Positions 6,981 to 14,185 of a stretch of DNA of 15,300 nucleotides are shown here, one piece after another. Numbering within the stretch: position 1 is the first letter of the stretch; each line of letters opens with the position of its first letter. The position numbers and the translations under genes were made by a program. A model generated the notes under the pieces. The model searched no databases. It saw only the letters and a program-made list of their open reading frames with translations, and had not been told where the DNA came from. Where the stretch lies: contig JALSGW010000235.1 of assembly GCA_026982585.1 (NCBI GenBank), forward strand, positions 1 to 15,300, read 5' to 3'. The DNA comes from Alphaproteobacteria bacterium. Lineage in GTDB: Bacteria; Pseudomonadota; Alphaproteobacteria; Geminicoccales; Geminicoccaceae.

Positions 6981-8006
6981 ATGACGGGCTTCGACGCCTA
7001 TCCGCGCCTCGCCGCCGCTTCCGCCCGCGGCCGGGCCTTCCTCGGCAGCGAGACGGCGATGATGGCGGGCGCCATGACCTGGGTCTCCGAACACCGGCTG
7101 GTGGCGGCGATCTCGAATGCCGGCGGCTTCGGCGTGCTGGCCTGCGGCGCCATGACCGCCGACCAGCTGGCGCAGGAGATCGCGGCGACCCAAAGCGCCA
7201 CCGATCGTCCCTTCGGGGTCAATCTCATCGTCCTCCATCCCGATCTCCCGGCGCTCGTGGAGGTGTGCCTGGAGCAGCGGGTGGGTCATGTGGTGTTCGC
7301 CGGCGGACCGCCGCCGGTGGAGCTGATCCGGCGCCTCAAGAACCACGGTTGTCGGGTGCTCGCCTTCGCCACCACGCTCGCGGTGGCCCGGCGGCTGGTG
7401 CGGCAGGGGGTGGATGCGCTCATCATCGAGGGTTCCGAGGCGGGCGGCCATATCGGTCCGGTGGCGACCTCGGTGCTGGCGCAGGAGATCCTGCCCCATC
7501 TGCGCGAGGTGCCGGTGTTCGTGGCGGGCGGCATCGGCCACGGGGAGATGATCGCGGCCTATCTGTTGATGGGTGCGGCCGGCGTGCAGATGGGGACGGT
7601 GTTCGTGTGCGCCGAGGAATCCATCGCCCATCCCAACTTCAAGCGCGCCTTCATCCGCGCGAGCGCCCGCGATGCGGTGCCGAGCGTGCAGCTGGATCCC
7701 GAGTTCCGGGTGATCCCGGTGCGGGCGCTGGTCAACGCGGCGGTTCGGGACTTCATCCGCACCCAAAGGGAGGTGATCGACCGCTACCGGGCCGGGGAGC
7801 TGAGCTACGAGGAGGCCTCGCTCGCCATCGAACATTTCTGGGCGGGGGCGCTCAGACGGGCGGTGATCGAGGGCGATGTGGAGCGTGGCTCTTTGATGGC
7901 CGGCCAGAGCGTGGGTATGGTGAAGGCGGTACGGCCCGCGGAGGCGATCCTGCACGAGCTGGCCGAACAGGCGGAGCGGACGCTCGCGCGGCAGGGGGCC
8001 GGCTGA
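6981..8006 (+). CDS. FMN-dependent nitronate monooxygenase-like oxidoreductase (2-nitropropane dioxygenase / FabK-like fold)
   Basis: The 341-aa TIM-barrel flavoprotein belongs to the NMO/NPD family, whose members oxidise alkyl nitronates or act as FabK-type enoyl-ACP reductases. Visible signatures are AISNAGGFGVLACG (43-56), the FMN phosphate-site loop VFVAGGIGHGEM (179-190), GVQMGTVFVCAEES (201-214) and EGSEAGGHIGP (150-160). His157 in the last motif matches the catalytic-base position of nitronate monooxygenases. No extra domains are seen and length is typical. The ATG at 6981 is three bases after the lysC stop, with no clear ribosome site, so coupling to lysC is likely. It sits between lysC and ptsP, which are often direct neighbours in alphaproteobacteria. 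The real substrate cannot be told from sequence; nitronate detoxification is only the family default. Confidence 0.85.
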   Translation: MTGFDAYPRLAAASARGRAFLGSETAMMAGAMTWVSEHRLVAAISNAGGFGVLACGAMTADQLAQEIAATQSATDRPFGVNLIVLHPDLPALVEVCLEQRVGHVVFAGGPPPVELIRRLKNHGCRVLAFATTLAVARRLVRQGVDALIIEGSEAGGHIGPVATSVLAQEILPHLREVPVFVAGGIGHGEMIAAYLLMGAAGVQMGTVFVCAEESIAHPNFKRAFIRASARDAVPSVQLDPEFRVIPVRALVNAAVRDFIRTQREVIDRYRAGELSYEEASLAIEHFWAGALRRAVIEGDVERGSLMAGQSVGMVKAVRPAEAILHELAEQAERTLARQGAG

Positions 8007-8013
8007 GCCGGCC
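7997..8013. promoter_or_regulatory. Perfect GC inverted repeat over the upstream stop codon, just before ptsP
   Basis: GGCCGGC (7997-8003) and GCCGGCC (8007-8013) form a perfect 7-bp stem whose three-base loop is the TGA stop of the upstream oxidoreductase gene. The annotated ptsP ATG follows immediately at 8014. The repeat occupies the place where a ribosome-binding site should be. In mRNA it could form a stable hairpin that limits translation from ATG 8014. No T-run follows, so it is not an intrinsic terminator. Confidence 0.6.
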
Positions 8014-10347
8014 ATGGAGCGGGAGTCGGTGGTGAACCAGGCGGGAGGCGGCGCGGTGCGGCGCGGCGGAGAGGCGTCGAGCGCCCGCACGCTGCTGCGC
8101 CGGCTGGTCGAAGTGGTGGCCGAGCCCATCGCGCCCCAGGAGCGGCTGGATCGTATCGTCGGCATCATCGCCGCCAACCTGGTGGCCGAGGTGTGCTCCA
8201 TCTACATCCTCCGCGCCGGGGAGGTGCTGGAGCTGTTCGCCACCCAGGGGCTCGCACGGGAAGCGGTCCATCGCACCCGGCTCCAGGTGGGCGAGGGATT
8301 GGTGGGCACCATCGCCGCCCAGGGCCTCATCATCAACACCAGCGACGCCCCGAGCCACCCGCAGTTCGTCTACCGCCCCGAGACCCGGGAGGATCCCTAT
8401 CGTTCCTTCCTGGGCGTGCCGATTGTCCGCGGTGGCCGGGTGCTGGGCGTGCTGGTGGTGCAGAACCGGGCGCGACGCCAGTACGGCGAGGAGGAGGTGG
8501 AGGCGCTCGAGATCGTCGCCTCCGTGCTCGCCGAGATGCTGGTCTCAGGTGGCATCATCGACCGCGAGCGCTATGCCGATGTCGCCGGAAGCCCGATCGA
8601 ATCGCTGAGGCTCGAGGGCCAGCGGCTCGTGGACGGCATCGCCGTGGGCCGCGCCTGGCTGCACGAGCCGCGGGTGGCCATCACCCGCATCCTGGCCGAC
8701 GATCCGGCGGCGGAACACCGGCGGCTGGAGGCGGGTCTGTTGGCGCTGCGGCGCTCCCTCGACCGCGCGCTGGCGCGCCCCGACCTCAGCTTCGGCGAGG
8801 AACGCGAGATCCTCGAGGCCTACCGCATGTTCGCCGAGGACAGCGGCTGGCAGCGGCGCATGCGGGAGGCGATCGACACCGGGCTCACCGCCGAGGCGGC
8901 GGTCCGTCGGGTGCAGGAGGAGACCCGTCTGCGGCTGGAGCACGCGAACGATCCCTATTTGCGCGAACGGCTGGTGGAGCTCGAGGAACTCGCGAACCGT
9001 CTGCTGCTGCATCTTGCGGGGCGCGATCCGGCCAAGGAGGCGGCGCACATGCCGGCCGGGTCGATCATCGTGGCGCGCAACCTCTCGGCGGCCGAGCTCG
9101 TGGAATACGATCCGAGCAAGCTGCAGGGCATCATCCTCGAGGAGGGATCCTCCACCGCCCATGCCACCATCGTCGCCCGGGCCTTCGGCGTGCCCATGAT
9201 CGGCCGGGTGAAGGGGGCCATGACCCAGATCGAGCCCGGCGATGTGATCGCGCTCGATGCCGATCACGGCCAGGCCTTCGTGCGCCCCGGCGAGGCGGTG
9301 CTCGACGCCTTCGCCCACGCCCAGGCGGCGCGCAGCGGCCGGTCGCGGCAATGGGAGGAGCTGCGCCGGGCGCCCGCCACCACCCGCGACGGCGTGCGCA
9401 TCGCCCTCAACATCAACGCCGCCTTCCTCATCGACCTCGCCGCCATCGCCCGCACCGGCGCCGAGGGCTGCGGCCTGTTCCGCACCGAACTCGCCTTCAT
9501 GACCCGCGCCGCCTGGCCGGACTGGCGCACCCAGGCCCAGTTCTACGCCCGGGTGCTGGACCGGGCCGGGGACGCGCCGGTGACCTTCCGCACCCTGGAC
9601 GTCGGCAGCGACAAGCAGCTGCCCTATTTCCGCCTCCCCGAGGAGGACAACCCGGCCATGGGATGGCGCGGGCTGCGCATGACCCTGGATCGCCCGCTCA
9701 TCCTGCGTTCCCAGCTGCGGGCGCTGCTCTATGCCGCCCGCGGGCGGAGGGTGCGCATCATGTTTCCGATGGTGGCCGAGGTGGAGGAGTTCCGCCGCGC
9801 CCGCGCGCTGCTCGAGCGGGAACAGGAGCGCGCCCGGGCGCTGGGCTGGGAGCCGCCGGCGGCGCTCGAAGTGGGGGCGATGTTCGAGGTGCCGGCGCTG
9901 TTCTGGCAGCTGGAGACGCTCCTGCCCCTCGTGGACTTCCTCTCGGTGGGCAGCAACGATTTGTTCCAGTTCCTGTTCGCAAGCGACCGCGGCAATCCCC
10001 AGCTGGCCGAACGCTACGACGTGCTGTCGACGGCGGCGCTGCGCTTCTTCCAGGAGTTGGTGCGGATCTGCCGCGCCCATCGGGTGCGGCTGTCGATCTG
10101 CGGCGAAATGGCGAGCCGGCCGCTCGAGGCCATGGCGCTGATCGGGGTGGGGCTGCGCGATCTGTCCCTGGCTCCCTCCGAGGTGTTGCCGGTGAAGGCC
10201 ATGGTGCGAGCCCTGCACGTGGGCCGTCTTGCGCGCTTTCTCGACCATCTGCTGGCCCGGGGCGAGCATCGCATCCGCAGCCACCTCGAGGCCTACGCCG
10301 CCGATCAGGGCATTCCGCTGCCCGCCGGGCACCTCGCCGCCGTCTGA
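8014..10347 (+). CDS. ptsP: PEP-protein phosphotransferase PtsP (enzyme I-Ntr)
   Basis: The 777-aa product is the first enzyme of the nitrogen PTS, autophosphorylating from PEP and passing phosphate to NPr (PtsO) and then EIIA-Ntr. Domains: an N-terminal GAF domain (about 28-172, with LQVGEGLVGTIA and SFLGVPIVRGGRVLGVLVVQNR), the PEP-utiliser N-terminal/HPr-binding domain (about 185-310), the swivelling phosphohistidine domain with active-site His383 in GSSTAHATIVARAFGVP, and the C-terminal PEP-binding TIM barrel (about 415-745). The barrel has FRTELAFM, FRTLDVGSDKQ, VDFLSVGSNDLFQFLFA and the catalytic Cys696 in ICGEMASRPLEAMALIG. All key residues are present, so the protein should be active. 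The GAF domain separates it from the sugar-PTS EI. ATG 8014 has no ribosome site because a hairpin precedes it. GTG 8032, with GGGAG at 8021-8025, is a plausible alternative giving 771 aa. ptsO and ptsN are not in the window. Confidence 0.95.
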   Translation: MERESVVNQAGGGAVRRGGEASSARTLLRRLVEVVAEPIAPQERLDRIVGIIAANLVAEVCSIYILRAGEVLELFATQGLAREAVHRTRLQVGEGLVGTIAAQGLIINTSDAPSHPQFVYRPETREDPYRSFLGVPIVRGGRVLGVLVVQNRARRQYGEEEVEALEIVASVLAEMLVSGGIIDRERYADVAGSPIESLRLEGQRLVDGIAVGRAWLHEPRVAITRILADDPAAEHRRLEAGLLALRRSLDRALARPDLSFGEEREILEAYRMFAEDSGWQRRMREAIDTGLTAEAAVRRVQEETRLRLEHANDPYLRERLVELEELANRLLLHLAGRDPAKEAAHMPAGSIIVARNLSAAELVEYDPSKLQGIILEEGSSTAHATIVARAFGVPMIGRVKGAMTQIEPGDVIALDADHGQAFVRPGEAVLDAFAHAQAARSGRSRQWEELRRAPATTRDGVRIALNINAAFLIDLAAIARTGAEGCGLFRTELAFMTRAAWPDWRTQAQFYARVLDRAGDAPVTFRTLDVGSDKQLPYFRLPEEDNPAMGWRGLRMTLDRPLILRSQLRALLYAARGRRVRIMFPMVAEVEEFRRARALLEREQERARALGWEPPAALEVGAMFEVPALFWQLETLLPLVDFLSVGSNDLFQFLFASDRGNPQLAERYDVLSTAALRFFQELVRICRAHRVRLSICGEMASRPLEAMALIGVGLRDLSLAPSEVLPVKAMVRALHVGRLARFLDHLLARGEHRIRSHLEAYAADQGIPLPAGHLAAV

Positions 10348-10466
10348 CGTTGCGCCGTGCGCCCCCGGGGGCGAACGGGGTTTGGCCTTCGCCACGGAAA
10401 CTGCTAAGGAGGGGGCTGTGGTTGGGTGTCACAGTACACGCGTACCGTGTTGGGGCCTGAAGAACC
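10348..10466 (+). promoter_or_regulatory. ptsP-rodZ intergenic region: palindrome, possible promoter, possible 12-codon leader
   Basis: These 119 bases separate ptsP from rodZ. A perfect 14-base palindrome CGCCCCC/GGGGGCG (10360-10373) begins 13 bases after the ptsP stop. It has only a short ttt further downstream (10381-10383), so at best it is a weak terminator. A strong Shine-Dalgarno-like AAGGAGG (10406-10412) is followed nine bases later by TTG (10422). That TTG opens a 12-codon ORF ending at TGA 10458-10460, six bases before the rodZ ATG; GTG 10418, at five bases, is in a different frame and does not give this peptide. An ACACG-N5-CGTGT dyad lies at 10436-10450. Promoter boxes are poor (TTGGCC at 10382-10387 with nothing convincing at -10). 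A rodZ promoter here is likely from the gap alone but is not located. Confidence 0.35.
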
Positions 10467-11597
10467 ATGGCACATTCCCGACCTCGCCCCCACAACGACG
10501 ACGAGGACCAGAGCCGGGAGATCCTTCTCAAGGTCGGGAGCGCACTTGCCAGGGCCAGGGAGGAACGCGGAGAAGGGCTCGAGGAGGTGGCCGCCTGGTT
10601 GCGCATCCGGCCGCCTTATCTCGAGGCCATCGAACGCGGCGACTACAGCGTCTTTCCGGCGCATCCCTACGCGTTCGGATTCCTGCGCGCCTATGCCGAC
10701 TATCTCGGCTACGACGGGCCGGAGGTGGTGCGGCGGGTGCGGGATGCCCTCCAGGCGGAAGCTCCCAAGGCGCGGCTCGAGGTCCAGCGGCCGCTGATCG
10801 AACGCCACCGCCCCACGGCGCTGGGGCTGGTGCTGGCGGCGGTGGTGATGGCGGTGGGCGCCATCGGCTGGTACGGCGTGCGGGGACTGGACCCCGAGGT
10901 GCGGGCCCGGCTGCTCGGATGGCCGGGCCGGCTGGCCGAGCGCGCGGTGGAGCGCCTCGGCTGGGGCGAACCGGAGCCGCAGCCGGTGGTGGCCGAGGCG
11001 AGCCGGGCGAGCGGCCATGCCGGCGAGGCGCCGCCAGCACCCGGTACCGTCGCGGAAAGCGCTCCGCCCGCTTCCCGCATCGAGCCGGTGCCGCCACCGC
11101 GCGAGGTGGTGCTGGTGCGGTTCGAGGCGGTGGACGAGGCGCCGCCGGTGATCTCCCAGAAGCTGCGCCTCATCCAGCGGTCGGGGGACCGCCAGGCGCA
11201 GCGGACCACCAGCGACGCCACCGTCGCCAACGCCGCCGAACTGCGGTCGGCCTTCGCGACGGAGCCGCCACTGGTGACCGCAGCCCTGGAACCGCCGGCA
11301 CCGCAGCGGGAGAGGACGCCGCCGCGACCGCCGGGACTCGCATTGGTGGCGATCGCGGAGACCTGGATCCGTCTCGAGAGCCAGGACCGAAGCTATCTGC
11401 GCAGCCGCATGATGGCGCCGGGAGCACGTCTGCCGCTTCCGGAGCGGGACGATCTGGTGCTGTTCGCCACCGACGCCGGCAGTGTGGCCATCGAGGTGGG
11501 CGGGGTGTCGATCGGTCCGCTCGGCGAGGCGGGGGAGCCGCTTTGGGCCTACGCCATTCGTCCGGCACGCTTGCGGGCGCTGGCCGAAAGCCGGTGA
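10467..11597 (+). CDS. rodZ: Cytoskeletal/cell-shape protein RodZ (HTH-TM-DUF4115)
   Basis: The 376-aa protein has the RodZ layout. An N-terminal Xre/Cro-like helix-turn-helix domain (about 17-90) contains VGSALARAREERGEGLEEVA, IRPPYLEAIERGDYSVFPA and YAFGFLRAYADYLG; in RodZ this domain binds MreB, not DNA. A basic segment (102-116) follows, then one membrane helix (about 117-136), a long Pro/Ala-rich periplasmic linker (about 165-290) and a C-terminal DUF4115 domain (about 293-370, with AETWIRLESQDRSYLRSRMM and a GGVSIGPLG turn). It anchors MreB filaments to the inner membrane and supports rod-shape growth. The ATG at 10467 is forced, since an in-frame TGA at 10458 lies just upstream. The local ribosome site is weak (GAAGAA). 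Placement directly before ispG-hisS matches the conserved rodZ-ispG-hisS order of E. coli. Confidence 0.9.
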   Translation: MAHSRPRPHNDDEDQSREILLKVGSALARAREERGEGLEEVAAWLRIRPPYLEAIERGDYSVFPAHPYAFGFLRAYADYLGYDGPEVVRRVRDALQAEAPKARLEVQRPLIERHRPTALGLVLAAVVMAVGAIGWYGVRGLDPEVRARLLGWPGRLAERAVERLGWGEPEPQPVVAEASRASGHAGEAPPAPGTVAESAPPASRIEPVPPPREVVLVRFEAVDEAPPVISQKLRLIQRSGDRQAQRTTSDATVANAAELRSAFATEPPLVTAALEPPAPQRERTPPRPPGLALVAIAETWIRLESQDRSYLRSRMMAPGARLPLPERDDLVLFATDAGSVAIEVGGVSIGPLGEAGEPLWAYAIRPARLRALAESR

Positions 11598-11681
11598 CGG
11601 TCCGCCTTGCGGGCTCATGCCCGGTGATCCATATCCGCCGTCAGGCGGAGTGGCCTTGGTGAACCCCGGTTCGAGCCCCTC
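11598..11681 (+). promoter_or_regulatory. rodZ-ispG spacer with two hairpins and a mini-ORF overlapping ispG
   Basis: The 84-base spacer holds two adjacent perfect hairpins: CGGGC-TCAT-GCCCG (11610-11623) and TCCGCC-GTCA-GGCGGA (11634-11649). The second would sequester GGCGGAG (11644-11650), the only good Shine-Dalgarno-like sequence here. That site is too far (31 bases) from the ispG ATG for direct use but is well placed for TTG 11656 or GTG 11659. Those starts, and an ATG at 11617, share one frame, which ends at TGA 11683-11685 and overlaps the ispG start as ATGA. This could be a coupled leader peptide. Neither hairpin has a T-run. Confidence 0.4.
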
Positions 11682-12926
11682 ATGATCCCGCTCGAGGACA
11701 TCCCGCGACGGCGAAGCCTGGCGGTGCGCATACGCGGCGTCACCGTGGGCGGCGGCGCCCCGGTGGTCGTGCAATCGATGACCAACACCGACACCGCCGA
11801 CGTGGAGGCCACGGTGCGGCAGATCGTGGAGCTGGCCGAGGCGGGCTCGGAGATCGTGCGCGTCACCGTCAACACCCTGGAGGCGGCGCGGGCGGTGCCG
11901 CGCATCCGGGAGCGGCTCGACGCCCGCGGCCTCGACGTGCCGCTCGTGGGGGATTTCCACTACAACGGCCACCGGCTGCTGGCCGAGGTCGGGGAGCTCG
12001 CCACCGCCCTCGACAAGCTGCGCATCAACCCGGGCAATGTGGGCTTCGGGGCGAAACGGGATCGCCAGTTCGAGGCCATGATCGAGGCGGCGCTCAAAAG
12101 CGGACGGCCGATCCGCATCGGCGTCAACTGGGGCAGCCTCGACCAGCGCCTGCTCGCCCGCCTCATGGACGAGAATGCGAAGCGAAGCCCCCCCGCCGCG
12201 AGCGACGCGGTGCTGCGCGAGGCCTTGGTGCGCTCCGCCCTCGAGAGCGCGGCCGAGGCGGAGCGGCTCGGCCTTGCTCCCGAGCGCATCGTGCTCTCGG
12301 CCAAGGTGTCGCGGGTGCGCGATCTCGTCGCCGTCTATCGGGAACTGGCCCGCCGCTCCCGCTACGCCCTCCACCTCGGGCTCACCGAGGCGGGGCTCGG
12401 CCTCAAAGGCATGGTGGCGAGCAGCGCCGCCCTCGCCATCCTCCTCCACGAGGGGATCGGCGACACCATCCGGGTCTCCCTCACCCCCAGGCCGGGAGAG
12501 CCGCGCAGCACCGAGGTGCGTATCTGTCGGGAGCTCCTGCAGGCGCTCGGCCTGCGCAGCTTCCAGCCCGAGGTCTCCGCCTGTCCCGGCTGCGGCCGCA
12601 CCACGAGCCGGGTGTTCCTGGAACTCGCGCGCGAGATCGAGGACTGGCTCGAGGCGCGCATGCCGGAGTGGAAGCGGCGCTATCCCGGGGTCGAGGAGCT
12701 CAAGGTCGCGGTGATGGGCTGTATCGTCAACGGGCCGGGCGAAAGCCGCTTCGCTGATGTGGGCATCAGCCTCCCCGGCACCGGCGAGGCCCCGGCGGCG
12801 CCGGTGTTCGTCGACGGGCGCAAGGTCGCGACCCTGCGCGGACCGAACCTCGCCGAAGCGTTCAAGCGCATCGTCGAGGACTATGTGGCGCGCCGCTTCG
12901 GCGCACCCAGGGCGGAGGCGTCGTGA
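11682..12926 (+). CDS. ispG: 4-hydroxy-3-methylbut-2-en-1-yl diphosphate synthase
   Basis: The 414-aa 4Fe-4S enzyme (GcpE) reductively converts MEcPP to HMBPP, the penultimate step of the MEP isoprenoid pathway. The N-terminal TIM barrel includes VVVQSMTNTDTADV, LVGDFHYNGHRLL, KLRINPGN and IGVNWGSLDQ. The C-terminal Fe-S domain has the three cluster cysteines C301 and C304 (ACPGCGRTTS) and C347 (MGCIVNGPGES), with the conserved Glu354 in the same motif. At 414 aa it is longer than E. coli IspG (372 aa) but ordinary for alphaproteobacterial forms, the extra length lying largely in the segment around 160-200. The ATG at 11682 is the first usable in-frame start; its own ribosome site is weak. 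The stop overlaps the hisS GTG. It needs a flavodoxin or ferredoxin partner, which is not encoded here. Confidence 0.96.
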   Translation: MIPLEDIPRRRSLAVRIRGVTVGGGAPVVVQSMTNTDTADVEATVRQIVELAEAGSEIVRVTVNTLEAARAVPRIRERLDARGLDVPLVGDFHYNGHRLLAEVGELATALDKLRINPGNVGFGAKRDRQFEAMIEAALKSGRPIRIGVNWGSLDQRLLARLMDENAKRSPPAASDAVLREALVRSALESAAEAERLGLAPERIVLSAKVSRVRDLVAVYRELARRSRYALHLGLTEAGLGLKGMVASSAALAILLHEGIGDTIRVSLTPRPGEPRSTEVRICRELLQALGLRSFQPEVSACPGCGRTTSRVFLELAREIEDWLEARMPEWKRRYPGVEELKVAVMGCIVNGPGESRFADVGISLPGTGEAPAAPVFVDGRKVATLRGPNLAEAFKRIVEDYVARRFGAPRAEAS

Positions 12927-14185
12927 GCGCTCCCACAGCGCGCCCGGTGCGCGGCACCCGGGACCTCTTCGGCGAAGTCCTGCGGCGCCACCGGCGGGTG
13001 GTGGAGACCGCCCGCAGCCTGGCGTTGCGCTACGCGTTCGCCGAAATCGAGACACCGATTTTGGAGTTCACCGATCTCTTCGCGCGCAGCCTCGGCGAGG
13101 GGTCGGATGTGGTCAGCAAGGAGATGTACAGTTTCACCGACCGCGGCGGCGACAGCATCACCCTGCGGCCGGAGGGCACGGCGGCGGTGGTGCGGGCGGC
13201 GATGGCCGGATCGCTGCTCCAGCTGCGGCCGCTCAAACTGTTCTACCATGGCCCCATGTTCCGCTACGAGCGGCCGCAGAAGGGGCGCCTGCGCCAGTTC
13301 CACCAGGTGGGGGTGGAGGTGCTGGGCGCGGCGGAGCCGGCGGCGGACGTCGAGTGCATCCTGATGGGGCGACACCTCCTCGAGGAACTCGGCCTGGGCG
13401 AGGCGGTGGTGCTGGAGCTGAACAGCCTCGGCAACCTCGAGAGCCGCCGCCGCTACCGGGAGGTGCTGGTCTCCTATCTGCGCCGGCGCGAGGGGGAGCT
13501 GTCGCCGGAAAGCCGCGTCCGTCTGCAGCGCAATCCCCTGCGCGTGCTGGATTCCAAGGATGCCGGGGACCGCCGCGTGGTGGCCGAGGCACCGCGCCTT
13601 ACCGACCATCTGGACGAGGAAAGCCGCCGCTTCTTCGAGGAGGTGTGCGACCGCCTCGATTCGCTCGGGGTCGCCTACCGGATCAATCCCCATCTCGTGC
13701 GCGGGCTCGACTACTACACCCACACCGCCTTCGAGTTCACCACCGACCGGCTCGGCGCCCAGGGGGCGGTGCTCGCCGGCGGCCGCTACGACGGCCTGAT
13801 GGCGGCCCTGGGCGGCCCGGACCTGCCCGGGATCGGCTGGGCGGCGGGGGTGGAGCGGCTTGCGATGCTGCTCTCCGAGGCGCCGCCGGCGCCGCGGCCG
13901 CTCGCGGTGATCCCGGTCGGCGAGGAAGCCGAGGGCGAGGCCTGGCGCCTCGCTCAGGAGCTGCGCCGGGCGGGCTTTGTCGTCGACCTCGCCTACCGGG
14001 GCCGCGCGGGCCAGAGGATGAAACGCGCCGATCGGCTGGGCTGCCGCTTCGCGCTGTCGCTCGGCGGCGACGAGCTCGCCCGCGGCACCGTGCGGCTGCG
14101 CGATCTCGACAGCGGCGAGGAGCGGGAGATCGCCCGGGACGAACTCGCCGACACGCTGCTCGGGCTCGGAGCGGAGCGCCGATGA
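12923..14185 (+). CDS. hisS: Histidine-tRNA ligase (HisRS)
   Basis: The 420-aa class II synthetase charges tRNA-His. Motif 1 region: GTRDL (11-15) and the following helix. Motif 2: MFRYERPQKGRLRQFHQ (112-128), with the ATP-binding arginine at R114. Histidine-specific signatures are LRPEGT (81-86), LVRGLDYYTHTAFE (258-271) with R260, and AGGRYDGL (285-292). Motif 3 is GWAAGVERLAMLL (305-317). The anticodon-binding domain is about 326-415. Length matches canonical bacterial HisRS (E. coli 424 aa). The start is GTG at 12923, overlapping the ispG stop as GTGA, with GGAGG at 12914-12918. The stop overlaps the prfA start as ATGA, so the three genes are probably translationally coupled. The intact canonical motif 2 is worth noting in an alphaproteobacterium (see findings). 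Confidence 0.96.
   Translation: MSAPTARPVRGTRDLFGEVLRRHRRVVETARSLALRYAFAEIETPILEFTDLFARSLGEGSDVVSKEMYSFTDRGGDSITLRPEGTAAVVRAAMAGSLLQLRPLKLFYHGPMFRYERPQKGRLRQFHQVGVEVLGAAEPAADVECILMGRHLLEELGLGEAVVLELNSLGNLESRRRYREVLVSYLRRREGELSPESRVRLQRNPLRVLDSKDAGDRRVVAEAPRLTDHLDEESRRFFEEVCDRLDSLGVAYRINPHLVRGLDYYTHTAFEFTTDRLGAQGAVLAGGRYDGLMAALGGPDLPGIGWAAGVERLAMLLSEAPPAPRPLAVIPVGEEAEGEAWRLAQELRRAGFVVDLAYRGRAGQRMKRADRLGCRFALSLGGDELARGTVRLRDLDSGEEREIARDELADTLLGLGAERR

Noticed and set aside
10360..10373. CGCCCCC/GGGGGCG palindrome considered as an intrinsic terminator of ptsP
   Set aside because: As a hairpin the loop would consume the central pairs, and no T-run follows. Kept only as part of the intergenic region note.
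11651..11681. GGTTCGAGCCC in the rodZ-ispG spacer resembles a tRNA T-loop, suggesting a tRNA remnant or attachment site
   Set aside because: The flanking bases (CCCC on both sides) cannot pair as a T-stem, and no acceptor stem or anticodon arm is present nearby.
12188..12194. Run of seven C in ispG, considered as a frameshift site or sequencing error
   Set aside because: The frame is intact on both sides and encodes the variable Pro-containing segment expected there; no alternative frame gives a sensible product.
5676..13055. Further long minus-strand frames (5676-8201, 8545-10395, 10404-13055) opposite lysC to ispG
   Set aside because: Low-complexity Arg/His/Gly/Ala translations with no recognisable domains, opposite genes with intact catalytic motifs.
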